A stretch of 5,640 nucleotides of DNA from NCBI GenBank assembly GCA_003520145.1, contig DOVJ01000104.1, positions 1 through 5,640 of the forward strand, in the 5' to 3' direction. The stretch's first letter is position 1. Each line of letters opens with the position of its first letter. The DNA comes from Eubacterium sp. (GTDB lineage Bacteria; Bacillota; Clostridia; Lachnospirales; Lachnospiraceae). This document shows, one piece after another, positions 1-5,640 of this stretch. The translations under genes were made by a program, and so were the position numbers. The notes under the pieces were generated by a model. That model did not search any database and was not told the origin of the DNA. It saw nothing but the letters and a program-made list of their open reading frames with translations.

Positions 1-1592
1 GAATAATCCATAAGAATAAGCCTCTGTTTTTCAGTCTCTATTCCTTCGACGCATACAGAAGAACCATACACAGATGCAAGGTCACATATAACACCTACAA
101 GTCTCTGTTGCAGCAGAGAATCAACAACATCCTTGACGAATTCCCTATCTATCTTAACTACATCTATCGGAATTTCCTTCATGAGCCCAAGAGAAGAAAA
201 ACCAGTTCCAAAGTCATCAAGCGCTACCTTAATGCCATGAGCATTAAGAACAACCATAACATTTTGCAAAAGACCCACATCAAGAAGCCTGCATCGCTCA
301 GTTATCTCGAGACAAAGATTGTTAGGCGGGAATCCAACTCGGTGAAGAATCTCGAAGAAATCCTCGAGGAATCCCACCTTCTCAATCTGTGCATAAGAAA
401 GATTGATATTCAACACAAAATCAGGCTGTTTTTCAAGGATTTTAAGACCATCCCTGAGCGAGGTCTCCACAATCCAGCGCCCAAGCATATAGAAGCACGA
501 ATCCTTCTCCAAAAAAGGAATAAAAACATCCGGTGCGACATAGCCATAATCATCATTCTTGAACCTGATCAAAGCCTCAGCACCATGCAACTTTCCAGTC
601 TTTGCATCAACCACCGGCTGATATACCATATAGAAGCCTGAGCAGTCCGACATAACACTGTTTCTTATAACAGTAAGCCTCTCCAAAGCATGCCTGTTTG
701 AATCGCTGACCTCGTTCTTGAATTCCACAAGATTACCCTGAGACATGTTCTTCGACTCATAATAAGCATACTTAAGGCACGAATAAATAGTCTCCTCGCT
801 TATATCATAACTATCGAAGTGATCCATACATACAAAACCACCATTGATAGTAAGACTGATCATAATATCATCAACGATAAAGTTAGTTCTCGCAAGCTCA
901 ACAAGCTGCTTATAATACATGTTATAGGCTTTCTTGTCGACACCATCGACAATCAGCGCAAACTTAGCACCATCAAGCCTGTATACTATACCGTTATCAA
1001 GCAAAGCCTCGTTAAGCATCCTCGCAAAACGCTGAAGAACTCGATTACCAAAACTATAGCCATAGACATCATTGATTTCAGAGAAATTGTTGATACCGAC
1101 CATAGCTATGATGCACTTCTCCTGCTTATACAGAATCATCCTTAAATCATCAAAGAAACCATACTGATTACGAAGCGCCGTGATATCATCAATACGCTTC
1201 TTCTCGTCCTGGGTTTTAACAAAACCCACAAAGTACCTCTGCTTACCATCATCGTCATATATGATAGCACCCTTACCAGTACACACATCATAAGCTTCAT
1301 CGAATCGCTTCGCTCTGTACTGCAGCTCAAAAGAAGTCTTTGTCCCGTTCCAAACATCAGCGAGCATCTGCTTATATGCAGCCCTGTCATCTCTGTGAAC
1401 TCGCATAGACCACATAGTTCCCGCGTTATACATATAAGGACCAGGCATGCCAAATGTAGCGGCAAACCCTTCGTCCCAACGCGAATAATCATATCTCATA
1501 TCGCAGACATAAACACAAACACCATCCGCCAAGGTAGCACACACATCGTAAATATTATCCAATTGCAATTTATCAAAATCAGGAATATTCAT
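1..1592 (-). CDS. PAS-GGDEF(degenerate)-EAL protein, probable c-di-GMP phosphodiesterase (3' end beyond window)
   Basis: Probably a cytoplasmic enzyme that hydrolyses cyclic di-GMP; no membrane segment is visible. The first 530 residues are present. Residues ~20-127 resemble a PAS_3 fold, with a VHRDDR motif at 65-70 and a VGFVK strand at 122-126. Residues ~136-290 are a GGDEF domain whose signature is replaced by DGAKF (207-211). The usual metal-binding Asp is Gly166 and the GD after the GH-like motif is GN (182-183), so cyclase activity is unlikely. Residues ~303-530 are an EAL domain with EAL at 339-341, INLS (N397), LEITE (E429), DDFGTG (459-464), KID (480-482) and VEGIE (E516), all expected for an active phosphodiesterase. 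The terminal QGY..RP segment would lie outside the window, so perhaps 25-60 residues are missing. The ATG at 1590-1592 is chosen because AAAGGGG lies 7 nt upstream. The gene has its own promoter. Domain calls come from motif reading; the EAL call is firm and the PAS call is moderate. Confidence 0.93.
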   Translation of the reverse strand, partial: MNIPDFDKLQLDNIYDVCATLADGVCVYVCDMRYDYSRWDEGFAATFGMPGPYMYNAGTMWSMRVHRDDRAAYKQMLADVWNGTKTSFELQYRAKRFDEAYDVCTGKGAIIYDDDGKQRYFVGFVKTQDEKKRIDDITALRNQYGFFDDLRMILYKQEKCIIAMVGINNFSEINDVYGYSFGNRVLQRFARMLNEALLDNGIVYRLDGAKFALIVDGVDKKAYNMYYKQLVELARTNFIVDDIMISLTINGGFVCMDHFDSYDISEETIYSCLKYAYYESKNMSQGNLVEFKNEVSDSNRHALERLTVIRNSVMSDCSGFYMVYQPVVDAKTGKLHGAEALIRFKNDDYGYVAPDVFIPFLEKDSCFYMLGRWIVETSLRDGLKILEKQPDFVLNINLSYAQIEKVGFLEDFFEILHRVGFPPNNLCLEITERCRLLDVGLLQNVMVVLNAHGIKVALDDFGTGFSSLGLMKEIPIDVVKIDREFVKDVVDSLLQQRLVGVICDLASVYGSSVCVEGIETEKQRLILMDY

Positions 1593-1599
1593 AAGCTAT

Positions 1600-1606
1600 C
1601 CCCTTT
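1600..1606 (-). promoter_or_regulatory. Ribosome binding site of the PAS-GGDEF-EAL gene
   Basis: AAAGGGG on the minus strand, 7 nt before the ATG at 1592. This fixes the start codon. Confidence 0.8.
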
Positions 1607-1627
1607 CAGCAATTATTTACTATGTAC

Positions 1628-1656
1628 ATAATAACATACAATCTTGGGTTTGTCAA
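1628..1656 (-). promoter_or_regulatory. Sigma-70/SigA-type promoter for the PAS-GGDEF-EAL gene
   Basis: On the minus strand a perfect TTGACA -35 box (1651-1656) is followed after exactly 17 nt by TATTAT (1628-1633), a 5/6 match to the -10 consensus. The -10 is preceded by TGT, which fits an extended -10 element. Transcription would start near 1621, leaving a leader of about 28 nt, just enough for the ribosome binding site. It lies downstream of the terminator of the preceding operon, so this gene is likely an independent transcription unit. No sigma-D (motility) promoter pattern is apparent. Confidence 0.8.
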
Positions 1657-1680
1657 CAGTTTATCAAACAACAGTATCCT

Positions 1681-1719
1681 ATAAAGAAAACGGTAAGGCA
1701 CTTTCATACCTTACCGTTT
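1681..1719 (-). terminator. Rho-independent terminator of the trpB2-lipoprotein operon
   Basis: An 11-bp perfect inverted repeat (arms 1688-1698 and 1709-1719, sequence AAACGGTAAGG and its complement) encloses a 10-nt loop. Read on the minus strand, the stem is followed by a T-rich run, TTTTCTTTAT. It begins 36 nt after the lipoprotein stop codon and precedes the next gene's promoter. The plus-strand tail (GTCGTCTTTTA) is a poorer T-tract and no plus-strand gene ends here, so the minus orientation is preferred. Confidence 0.85.
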
Positions 1720-1755
1720 GTCGTCTTTTACTTATTCCCTAATGTACGTAAGCAA

Positions 1756-2514
1756 TTATTCCGCATCAGTCGTCTTAACAGCATTAGCATCAATCCACAT
1801 AACAGGTCTTACTCCATAGAGATAACCCTCACCAAAGTAAGCACCAATATCGGATATCTTGCCATCATAATCAACTACACATATCTTAGACATGTCATTG
1901 CCCGGAGTTCTGAGTGCCCAGTAAAGAGAGTGATTAGCTGATCCCTTCTTCTCTTCCAGCCCCTTTTTCGTGACAGTATAAGTACCGCTTGCAACTCTGT
2001 CAGTATTCTCCTTGAAGTACTTCTTAGCCTCAGCATAGCTGAATATGAAGACCTTATCTTTTGTATCCTTGCTCTTCTTTGTTTCCTTCTCGAAAACAGG
2101 ATTCTTAGGAGTAGAAACCTTAGTTTCTATCAAACTCTTCTGTTCATCCTCCGAAAAAGCCTCATTTACAAATGTATCGTTAAGCCATGTTCTAAGCTCG
2201 CTCGATGCCCAGTCTGAAGTCTCTGCAGAAGAATAATTCGTAACATCAAGAATACTGTTTGCAATAACGAGAAGCTTATTGCCATTCTGGTCAAGAACTA
2301 TCCACTCGATAGATTCCTTACCATCCTCAGGATCATTGTTCTGATCATAATTTCCGAAGAATATATGCTGACCTACGATCTCATCTCTCGAAAAAACAGT
2401 CTTCTCCTTCACAGAACCACTCTTCTTCTTACAACCCGTGAAACCAAGAGCCATACATGCACACAACCCAAGGCATACAGACCTCTTCAAAACACTAGAA
2501 AACTTCTTGTTCAT
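1756..2514 (-). CDS. DUF6273-type secreted lipoprotein
   Basis: A 252-residue predicted surface lipoprotein of unknown function. Residues 1-27 form a lipoprotein signal peptide with basic residues (K3, K4, K10, R11), a hydrophobic core (~13-25) and an FTGC lipobox, which predicts lipidation at Cys28. A short charged linker (29-40) follows. The remainder resembles the DUF6273 domain common in Clostridia: IFFGNYDQ near 51-58, IEWIVLD at 69-75, a TWLNDTF element at 109-115, KVFIFSYAEA at 154-163, WALRTPG at 199-205 and VRPVMWI at 235-241. These domains occur in many extracellular clostridial proteins; no catalytic activity can be assigned. Start choice: an in-frame ATG at 2529 would add five residues (MVRKF), but the AAAGG there abuts the ATG with no spacer, so I prefer 2514. 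The 2514 start also lacks an ideally spaced site (AGGATGG at 2526-2532, 11 nt before the ATG). The gene follows trpB2 by 27 nt and ends just before a strong terminator. Confidence 0.88.
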   Translation of the reverse strand: MNKKFSSVLKRSVCLGLCACMALGFTGCKKKSGSVKEKTVFSRDEIVGQHIFFGNYDQNNDPEDGKESIEWIVLDQNGNKLLVIANSILDVTNYSSAETSDWASSELRTWLNDTFVNEAFSEDEQKSLIETKVSTPKNPVFEKETKKSKDTKDKVFIFSYAEAKKYFKENTDRVASGTYTVTKKGLEEKKGSANHSLYWALRTPGNDMSKICVVDYDGKISDIGAYFGEGYLYGVRPVMWIDANAVKTTDAE

Positions 2515-2541
2515 AAACTTTCTAACCATCCTTTCGGTATA

Positions 2542-3918
2542 TTATCTCATAGAGTAGCCCGGAGTCTTCTCTATAGTTTTTCTCAACTCTTCATCTGTAG
2601 GGATATAATTCTCCATAAGGCCATCGTTGAACTTCTGATAAGCTACCATATCGAAGTATCCAGTACCAGTAAGACCGAAGACTATGTTCTTAGCCTCACC
2701 TGTCTCCTTGCACTTTAAAGCCTCATCTATAGCAACCTTGATAGCATGACTTGACTCAGGAGCTGGAAGGATACCCTCTATACGAGCAAAACGCTGTGCA
2801 GCCTCAAATACATCGGTCTGCGTTACGCTTGTGGCTCTGATGAGCTTATCATCATAAAGCTGAGATACGATCGAACTCATGCCATGGTAACGAAGACCGC
2901 CCGCATGGTTCGGAGCAGGAATATAACTGCTGCCAAGAGTATACATCTTAGCAAGAGGACACACCTTACCGGTATCACAGAAATCATACAGATATGAACC
3001 CCTTGTAAGTGAAGGACATGATGCAGGCTCAACAGCAACGATATCGTACTGAGCTTCACCACGAAGGATCTCACCGACAAAAGGAGATATAAGACCGCCA
3101 AGGTTTGATCCACCTCCGGCACATCCTATGATCATATCCGCCTTGATGCCATACTTATCAAGAGCAGCCTTAGTCTCAAGACCGATAACAGTCTGATGAA
3201 GAAGAACCTGAGAAAGAACAGAGCCAAGAACATATCTGTAGCCTTCCTTCGAAACAGCTGCTTCAACAGCCTCAGATATAGCACAGCCAAGGCTTCCTGT
3301 TGTACCCGGGAATTCCTCGTTGATCTTGCGTCCGATATTTGTTGTCATCGATGGAGAAGGAGTAACCTTAGCCCCATAAGTTCTCATGACCTCACGTCTA
3401 AAAGGCTTCTGCTCATAAGAACACTTAACCATATATACTTCACAATCAAGACCAAAGTAAGAACAAGCCATAGAAAGAGCAGTTCCCCACTGACCGGCAC
3501 CAGTCTCGGTAGTCACACCCTTAAGTCCCTGCTTCTTAGCATAATAAGCCTGTGCGATAGCAGAATTAAGCTTATGACTTCCAGAAGTGTTATTGCCCTC
3601 GAACTTATAGTAGATATGCGCCGGTGTACCCAAAGCCTTCTCAAGGCAATATGCCCTAACAAGAGGCGAAGGTCTGTACATCTTATAGAAATCCAGGATT
3701 TCCTGTGGAATATCTATATAAGGATCCGTATTGTTAAGTTCCTGCGCAACAAGTTCAGAACAGAAAACATGCTCAAGCGCCTCAGCAGTCACAGGCTCCA
3801 TAGTCGCAGGATCAAGAAGAGGCGCCGGCTTATTGGTCATATCAGCCCTTACGTTATACCACTGCTTAGGAAGTTCACTCTCCTCGAGGTATATCTTATA
3901 AGGAATCTCTTTATTCAT
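2542..3918 (-). CDS. trpB2: TrpB2-class tryptophan synthase beta-like PLP enzyme
   Basis: A 458-residue fold-type II PLP enzyme of the TrpB2 (COG1350) group, which includes stand-alone relatives of tryptophan synthase beta that join indole and a serine-type donor. The PLP lysine is K116 in GSHKLNSA (113-120). The TETGAGQWG loop (137-145) carries the catalytic Glu138. GCAGGGSNLGG (265-275) is the phosphate-binding glycine loop. AGGLRYHGM (339-347), EGILPAPESSHA (381-392) and GLTGTGYFD (415-423) are TrpB2-style. The N-terminal extension and overall length (about 450, against about 400 for canonical TrpB1) also fit TrpB2. It should be cytosolic. No trpA is nearby, so it probably acts without an alpha subunit; its physiological substrate is uncertain (tryptophan synthesis or salvage from free indole, possibly with O-phosphoserine as reported for some TrpB2 enzymes). 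The ATG at 3918 is chosen because GGAG lies 9 nt upstream; an in-frame TTG at 3933 overlaps that site and is rejected. First gene of a two-gene operon. Confidence 0.95.
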   Translation of the reverse strand: MNKEIPYKIYLEESELPKQWYNVRADMTNKPAPLLDPATMEPVTAEALEHVFCSELVAQELNNTDPYIDIPQEILDFYKMYRPSPLVRAYCLEKALGTPAHIYYKFEGNNTSGSHKLNSAIAQAYYAKKQGLKGVTTETGAGQWGTALSMACSYFGLDCEVYMVKCSYEQKPFRREVMRTYGAKVTPSPSMTTNIGRKINEEFPGTTGSLGCAISEAVEAAVSKEGYRYVLGSVLSQVLLHQTVIGLETKAALDKYGIKADMIIGCAGGGSNLGGLISPFVGEILRGEAQYDIVAVEPASCPSLTRGSYLYDFCDTGKVCPLAKMYTLGSSYIPAPNHAGGLRYHGMSSIVSQLYDDKLIRATSVTQTDVFEAAQRFARIEGILPAPESSHAIKVAIDEALKCKETGEAKNIVFGLTGTGYFDMVAYQKFNDGLMENYIPTDEELRKTIEKTPGYSMR

Positions 3919-3927
3919 AATAATAAT

Positions 3928-3931
3928 CTCC
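3928..3931 (-). promoter_or_regulatory. Ribosome binding site of trpB2
   Basis: GGAG on the minus strand, 9 nt before the ATG at 3918. The upstream in-frame TTG (3931-3933) overlaps this site, which decides the start in favour of 3918. Confidence 0.75.
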
Positions 3932-3951
3932 AATCAAATTTTGCTTTTTTT

Positions 3952-3980
3952 ATTTTAGCACATCTATCCATATATCGCAA
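3952..3980 (-). promoter_or_regulatory. Predicted promoter of the trpB2-lipoprotein operon
   Basis: On the minus strand TTGCGA (3975-3980, 4/6 match to -35) is separated by 17 nt from TAAAAT (3952-3957, 5/6 match to -10). A TGC directly before the -10 gives an extended -10 element that may offset the weak -35. The predicted transcript starts near 3945, with a leader of about 27 nt. The leader is too short for a T-box or trp attenuator, so no tryptophan-responsive leader control is visible. Confidence 0.6.
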
Positions 3981-3998
3981 GTGTTTTCGCTGTACTTA

Positions 3999-4027
3999 TT
4001 GACTAATTGACAAAAATATGACATAAT
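3999..4027 (+). promoter_or_regulatory. Predicted promoter of the chemoreceptor gene
   Basis: TTGACT (3999-4004, 5/6 match) is followed after 17 nt by CATAAT (4022-4027, 5/6 match). The start point would be near 4034, giving a leader of about 16 nt that still includes the AGGAGG site. A second TTGACA at 4007-4012 has no -10 at proper spacing. The pattern is that of the housekeeping sigma factor, not the sigma-D type often used for chemotaxis genes. Confidence 0.65.
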
Positions 4028-4036
4028 AAAAAGAAA

Positions 4037-4042
4037 AGGAGG
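4037..4042 (+). promoter_or_regulatory. Ribosome binding site of the chemoreceptor gene
   Basis: A perfect AGGAGG, 7 nt before the ATG at 4050. It is the strongest ribosome binding site in the window and fixes the start of the gene. Confidence 0.85.
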
Positions 4043-4049
4043 TCGTGCC

Positions 4050-5640
4050 ATGAAAGTAAGAAAGATAAGCATAACAACCAAACTTTTAGCCACTATATCC
4101 GCACTGCTTCTATTCTCCGATATCACGCTCGGAATCATCATATACACACAGACAGGCAGCATGATAACCAAAGAGATCAAGAACAACGGTCTTGACATAT
4201 CCAAATGTGTTGCCAAAAGCATAAGTGGTGGCTTATTTGAAAGCATAGACGAGTCCAAAGGCGAATCATATATGAACTCTTCGCTTATGAGTGTACTTGA
4301 AAACTATCGCGACAACACTAACGTTGAATATGTCTATACTCTCGCCTGCAAAGGTGACACCGTCTACTATGTGATGGATTCCGATCCGAACGATCCATGC
4401 CCATACGGTCAACCATTTACAGAAGACAAGGACGTCATCAAAAAAGCCCTTGCCGGAACTCCAATAACCAGTAAAAAACCATATACAGACAAGTACGGTT
4501 CCCACATAACGGCCTACGCACCTATATATAAGTACACCTACGAGGGTAACGACCTTGTCAAGACAGTTGTGGGTTTAGCAGCCGTAGATATCTCGGCTGA
4601 AGACATTCAAAACCAGACGAGAAAGATAGCCATACTCATAACTATAGTATGCGCCGCAACCCTCTTCGTAACGCTAGGAATAATATTCTATATTGGAATC
4701 AATCTAAAAAAGCGTTTCAAAGCCCTTAACGACAAGGTTCTCGACTTAACAGACGGAACATGCGACTTAACAAAGACCATATCTATCAACTCAGGCGACG
4801 AATTCGAAACCATCGCATCGAACATGAACCTCTTCATAGCACAGATACACGACTTAGTATCCAAGGTTAACACCTCAACAGACGCAATCAACGCACTGAG
4901 CCACGACCTCAACAAGTCACTCACAGCAAGTGCTGCGTCAGTCACCAGCATGAACGACGGTATAAGCACCTTAAGTGCCAACTTCCAGGCCTGCACGGCA
5001 GCTACAACAGAAGTAAGTGATGCTCTCGCAGAAGCCACAGCGAAGTTCGATACATTTGCCCAGACCATAAAGAAGCTCGAAGCTAATGCAATCGAAGAGA
5101 ACAAAACAGCCAAGCGGTCTCAAGAGACAGCCAATGACCACAAGATCATAGCGGTAGACGAGATACATAAGATACAGACCGATATGAAGCAAGCCATCGA
5201 AGGCGCCAGAGAGATTGAGAAGGTCAACGAAATCGCCGCCGAGATCAACGATATCGCCTCACAGACACAGCTTCTCAGCCTTAACGCCCAGATAGAAGCC
5301 GCAAGAGCCGGTGAACAGGGCAAAGGCTTTGCCGTTGTTGCAACTGAGGTCGAGCACCTAAGCTTCTCGATTACTTCAGCGGTCGAAACCATGAATAATA
5401 TCAATGCTTCTGCAATCGTATCAGTTGAAAAGCTCTTAGAGTGCAGCAACAAGATGTCAGACTTCATGTCCAACAACGTAGTCCGTGACTATAACTCTTT
5501 CGTAGACTTAGGAAAGCAGTATGACGAATCGACCAGCGCCATAAGCGGCATCATGAATAACCTTAAGAGCGAAAGTGCAACACTCTCCGAGAAGATATCC
5601 GACATCAACCTTCGCCTTCAGGATATCGAAAACAATATCG
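4050..5640 (+). CDS. Methyl-accepting chemotaxis protein with extracellular Cache-like sensor (3' end beyond window)
   Basis: A membrane chemoreceptor that would pass ligand binding to CheA/CheW; 530 residues are present and the frame is open at the window edge. Residues ~12-33 are the first membrane segment, unusual in carrying Asp24. Residues ~34-190 are extracellular and resemble a Cache sensor (VEYVYTL at 92-98, ITAYAPIY at 153-160, [10 protein letters not shown] at 173-182). The ligand is unknown. Residues ~192-216 are the second membrane segment. Residues ~217-270 form a HAMP linker (DLTKTI at 239-244, [12 protein letters not shown] at 249-260). The rest is a long coiled coil with the signalling hairpin tip at ~400-435: [20 protein letters not shown] (402-421), then [11 protein letters not shown] (424-434). 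After the tip, a [14 protein letters not shown] segment (478-491) matches a style I know from clostridial receptors. The tip departs from the usual consensus (QTN to QTQ, NAA/NAS to NAQ, VRKL to VEHL). The coding strand is strongly C-rich, unlike the three minus-strand genes. Confidence 0.94.
   Translation, partial: MKVRKISITTKLLATISALLLFSDITLGIIIYTQTGSMITKEIKNNGLDISKCVAKSISGGLFESIDESKGESYMNSSLMSVLENYRDNTNVEYVYTLACKGDTVYYVMDSDPNDPCPYGQPFTEDKDVIKKALAGTPITSKKPYTDKYGSHITAYAPIYKYTYEGNDLVKTVVGLAAVDISAEDIQNQTRKIAILITIVCAATLFVTLGIIFYIGINLKKRFKALNDKVLDLTDGTCDLTKTISINSGDEFETIASNMNLFIAQIHDLVSKVNTSTDAINALSHDLNKSLTASAASVTSMNDGISTLSANFQACTAATTEVSDALAEATAKFDTFAQTIKKLEANAIEENKTAKRSQETANDHKIIAVDEIHKIQTDMKQAIEGAREIEKVNEIAAEINDIASQTQLLSLNAQIEAARAGEQGKGFAVVATEVEHLSFSITSAVETMNNINASAIVSVEKLLECSNKMSDFMSNNVVRDYNSFVDLGKQYDESTSAISGIMNNLKSESATLSEKISDINLRLQDIENNI

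Noticed and set aside
108..641. A 177-codon plus-strand open frame opposite the EAL domain
   Set aside because: The minus strand carries all EAL catalytic motifs here; the antisense product has no recognisable features.
2515..2529. ATG at 2529 as the lipoprotein start
   Set aside because: AAAGG touches the ATG without a spacer, so initiation there is unlikely; the ATG at 2514 still gives a complete signal peptide. Not fully excluded, since the 2514 site is also imperfect.
2542..3918. Canonical TrpB1 of the TrpAB complex, or threonine synthase
   Set aside because: The glycine loop, the AGGLRYHG motif, the GTGYFD ending, the longer N-terminus and the missing trpA favour the TrpB2 group.
3919..3933. 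Upstream TTG start for trpB2 adding MEIIIM
   Set aside because: The TTG overlaps the GGAG site that is correctly spaced for the ATG at 3918.
3939..3956. T-rich run on the plus strand as a terminator
   Set aside because: No stable stem precedes it and no plus-strand gene ends upstream; it is the A-rich start region of the trpB2 leader.
3196..4002. A 268-codon plus-strand open frame antisense to trpB2
   Set aside because: It lies over a clear, full-length PLP enzyme, its translation is a low-complexity Lys/Arg/Ser-rich string with no domain, and its start has no suitable ribosome binding site context.
4688..5476. Minus-strand open frames (4688-5113, 4971-5192, 5120-5476) opposite the chemoreceptor
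   Set aside because: They are shadows of the receptor coiled coil; the hydrophobic translations arise from the complement of its Lys/Glu/Asp/Asn-rich codons.
1..5640. CRISPR arrays, insertion sequences, tRNA/rRNA genes, phage genes or toxin-antitoxin pairs
   Set aside because: No regularly spaced repeats, transposase motifs, terminal inverted repeats or RNA gene signatures were seen; the window is almost fully explained by four ordinary genes and their signals.

Overview
The window holds four protein genes and very little spare DNA. Three genes read leftward (minus strand) and one reads rightward. The first and last genes run off the window edges. The moderate-to-low GC content, strong Shine-Dalgarno sites, the DUF6273-type lipoprotein, the clostridial type of chemoreceptor signalling domain and the many PAS/GGDEF/EAL-style signalling modules suggest a motile anaerobic Firmicute, most likely a Lachnospiraceae-like Clostridia member. 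That placement comes from protein style only and has not been tested by a search.

Layout from left to right. (1) Positions 1-1592, minus: the first 530 residues of a soluble PAS-GGDEF-EAL protein. Its GGDEF domain has lost its catalytic residues, while its EAL domain keeps every catalytic residue visible in the window, so it is probably a c-di-GMP phosphodiesterase. A near-consensus promoter and a good ribosome binding site lie directly upstream. (2) Positions 1681-1719: an intrinsic terminator with an 11-bp perfect stem, closing the next operon. (3) Positions 1756-2514, minus: a DUF6273-type lipoprotein. (4) Positions 2542-3918, minus: a TrpB2-class (COG1350) PLP enzyme lying 27 nt upstream of the lipoprotein gene and almost certainly co-transcribed with it. 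(5) Positions 3919-4049: a compact divergent promoter region serving the trpB2 operon leftward and the chemoreceptor rightward. (6) Positions 4050-5640, plus: the first 530 residues of a transmembrane methyl-accepting chemotaxis protein (Cache-like sensor, HAMP, signalling coiled coil).

Working together: the two outer genes are signal-transduction proteins, one for c-di-GMP turnover and one for chemotaxis. They flank a two-gene unit that pairs a tryptophan-synthase-like enzyme with a surface lipoprotein. I see no trpA, trpC, trpE or other tryptophan genes, no mobile element, no CRISPR array and no RNA gene. I found no clear candidate for a wholly new system. The most interesting points are the orphan TrpB2/lipoprotein pairing, the altered hairpin tip of the chemoreceptor, and the cysteine cluster at the N-terminus of the phosphodiesterase.
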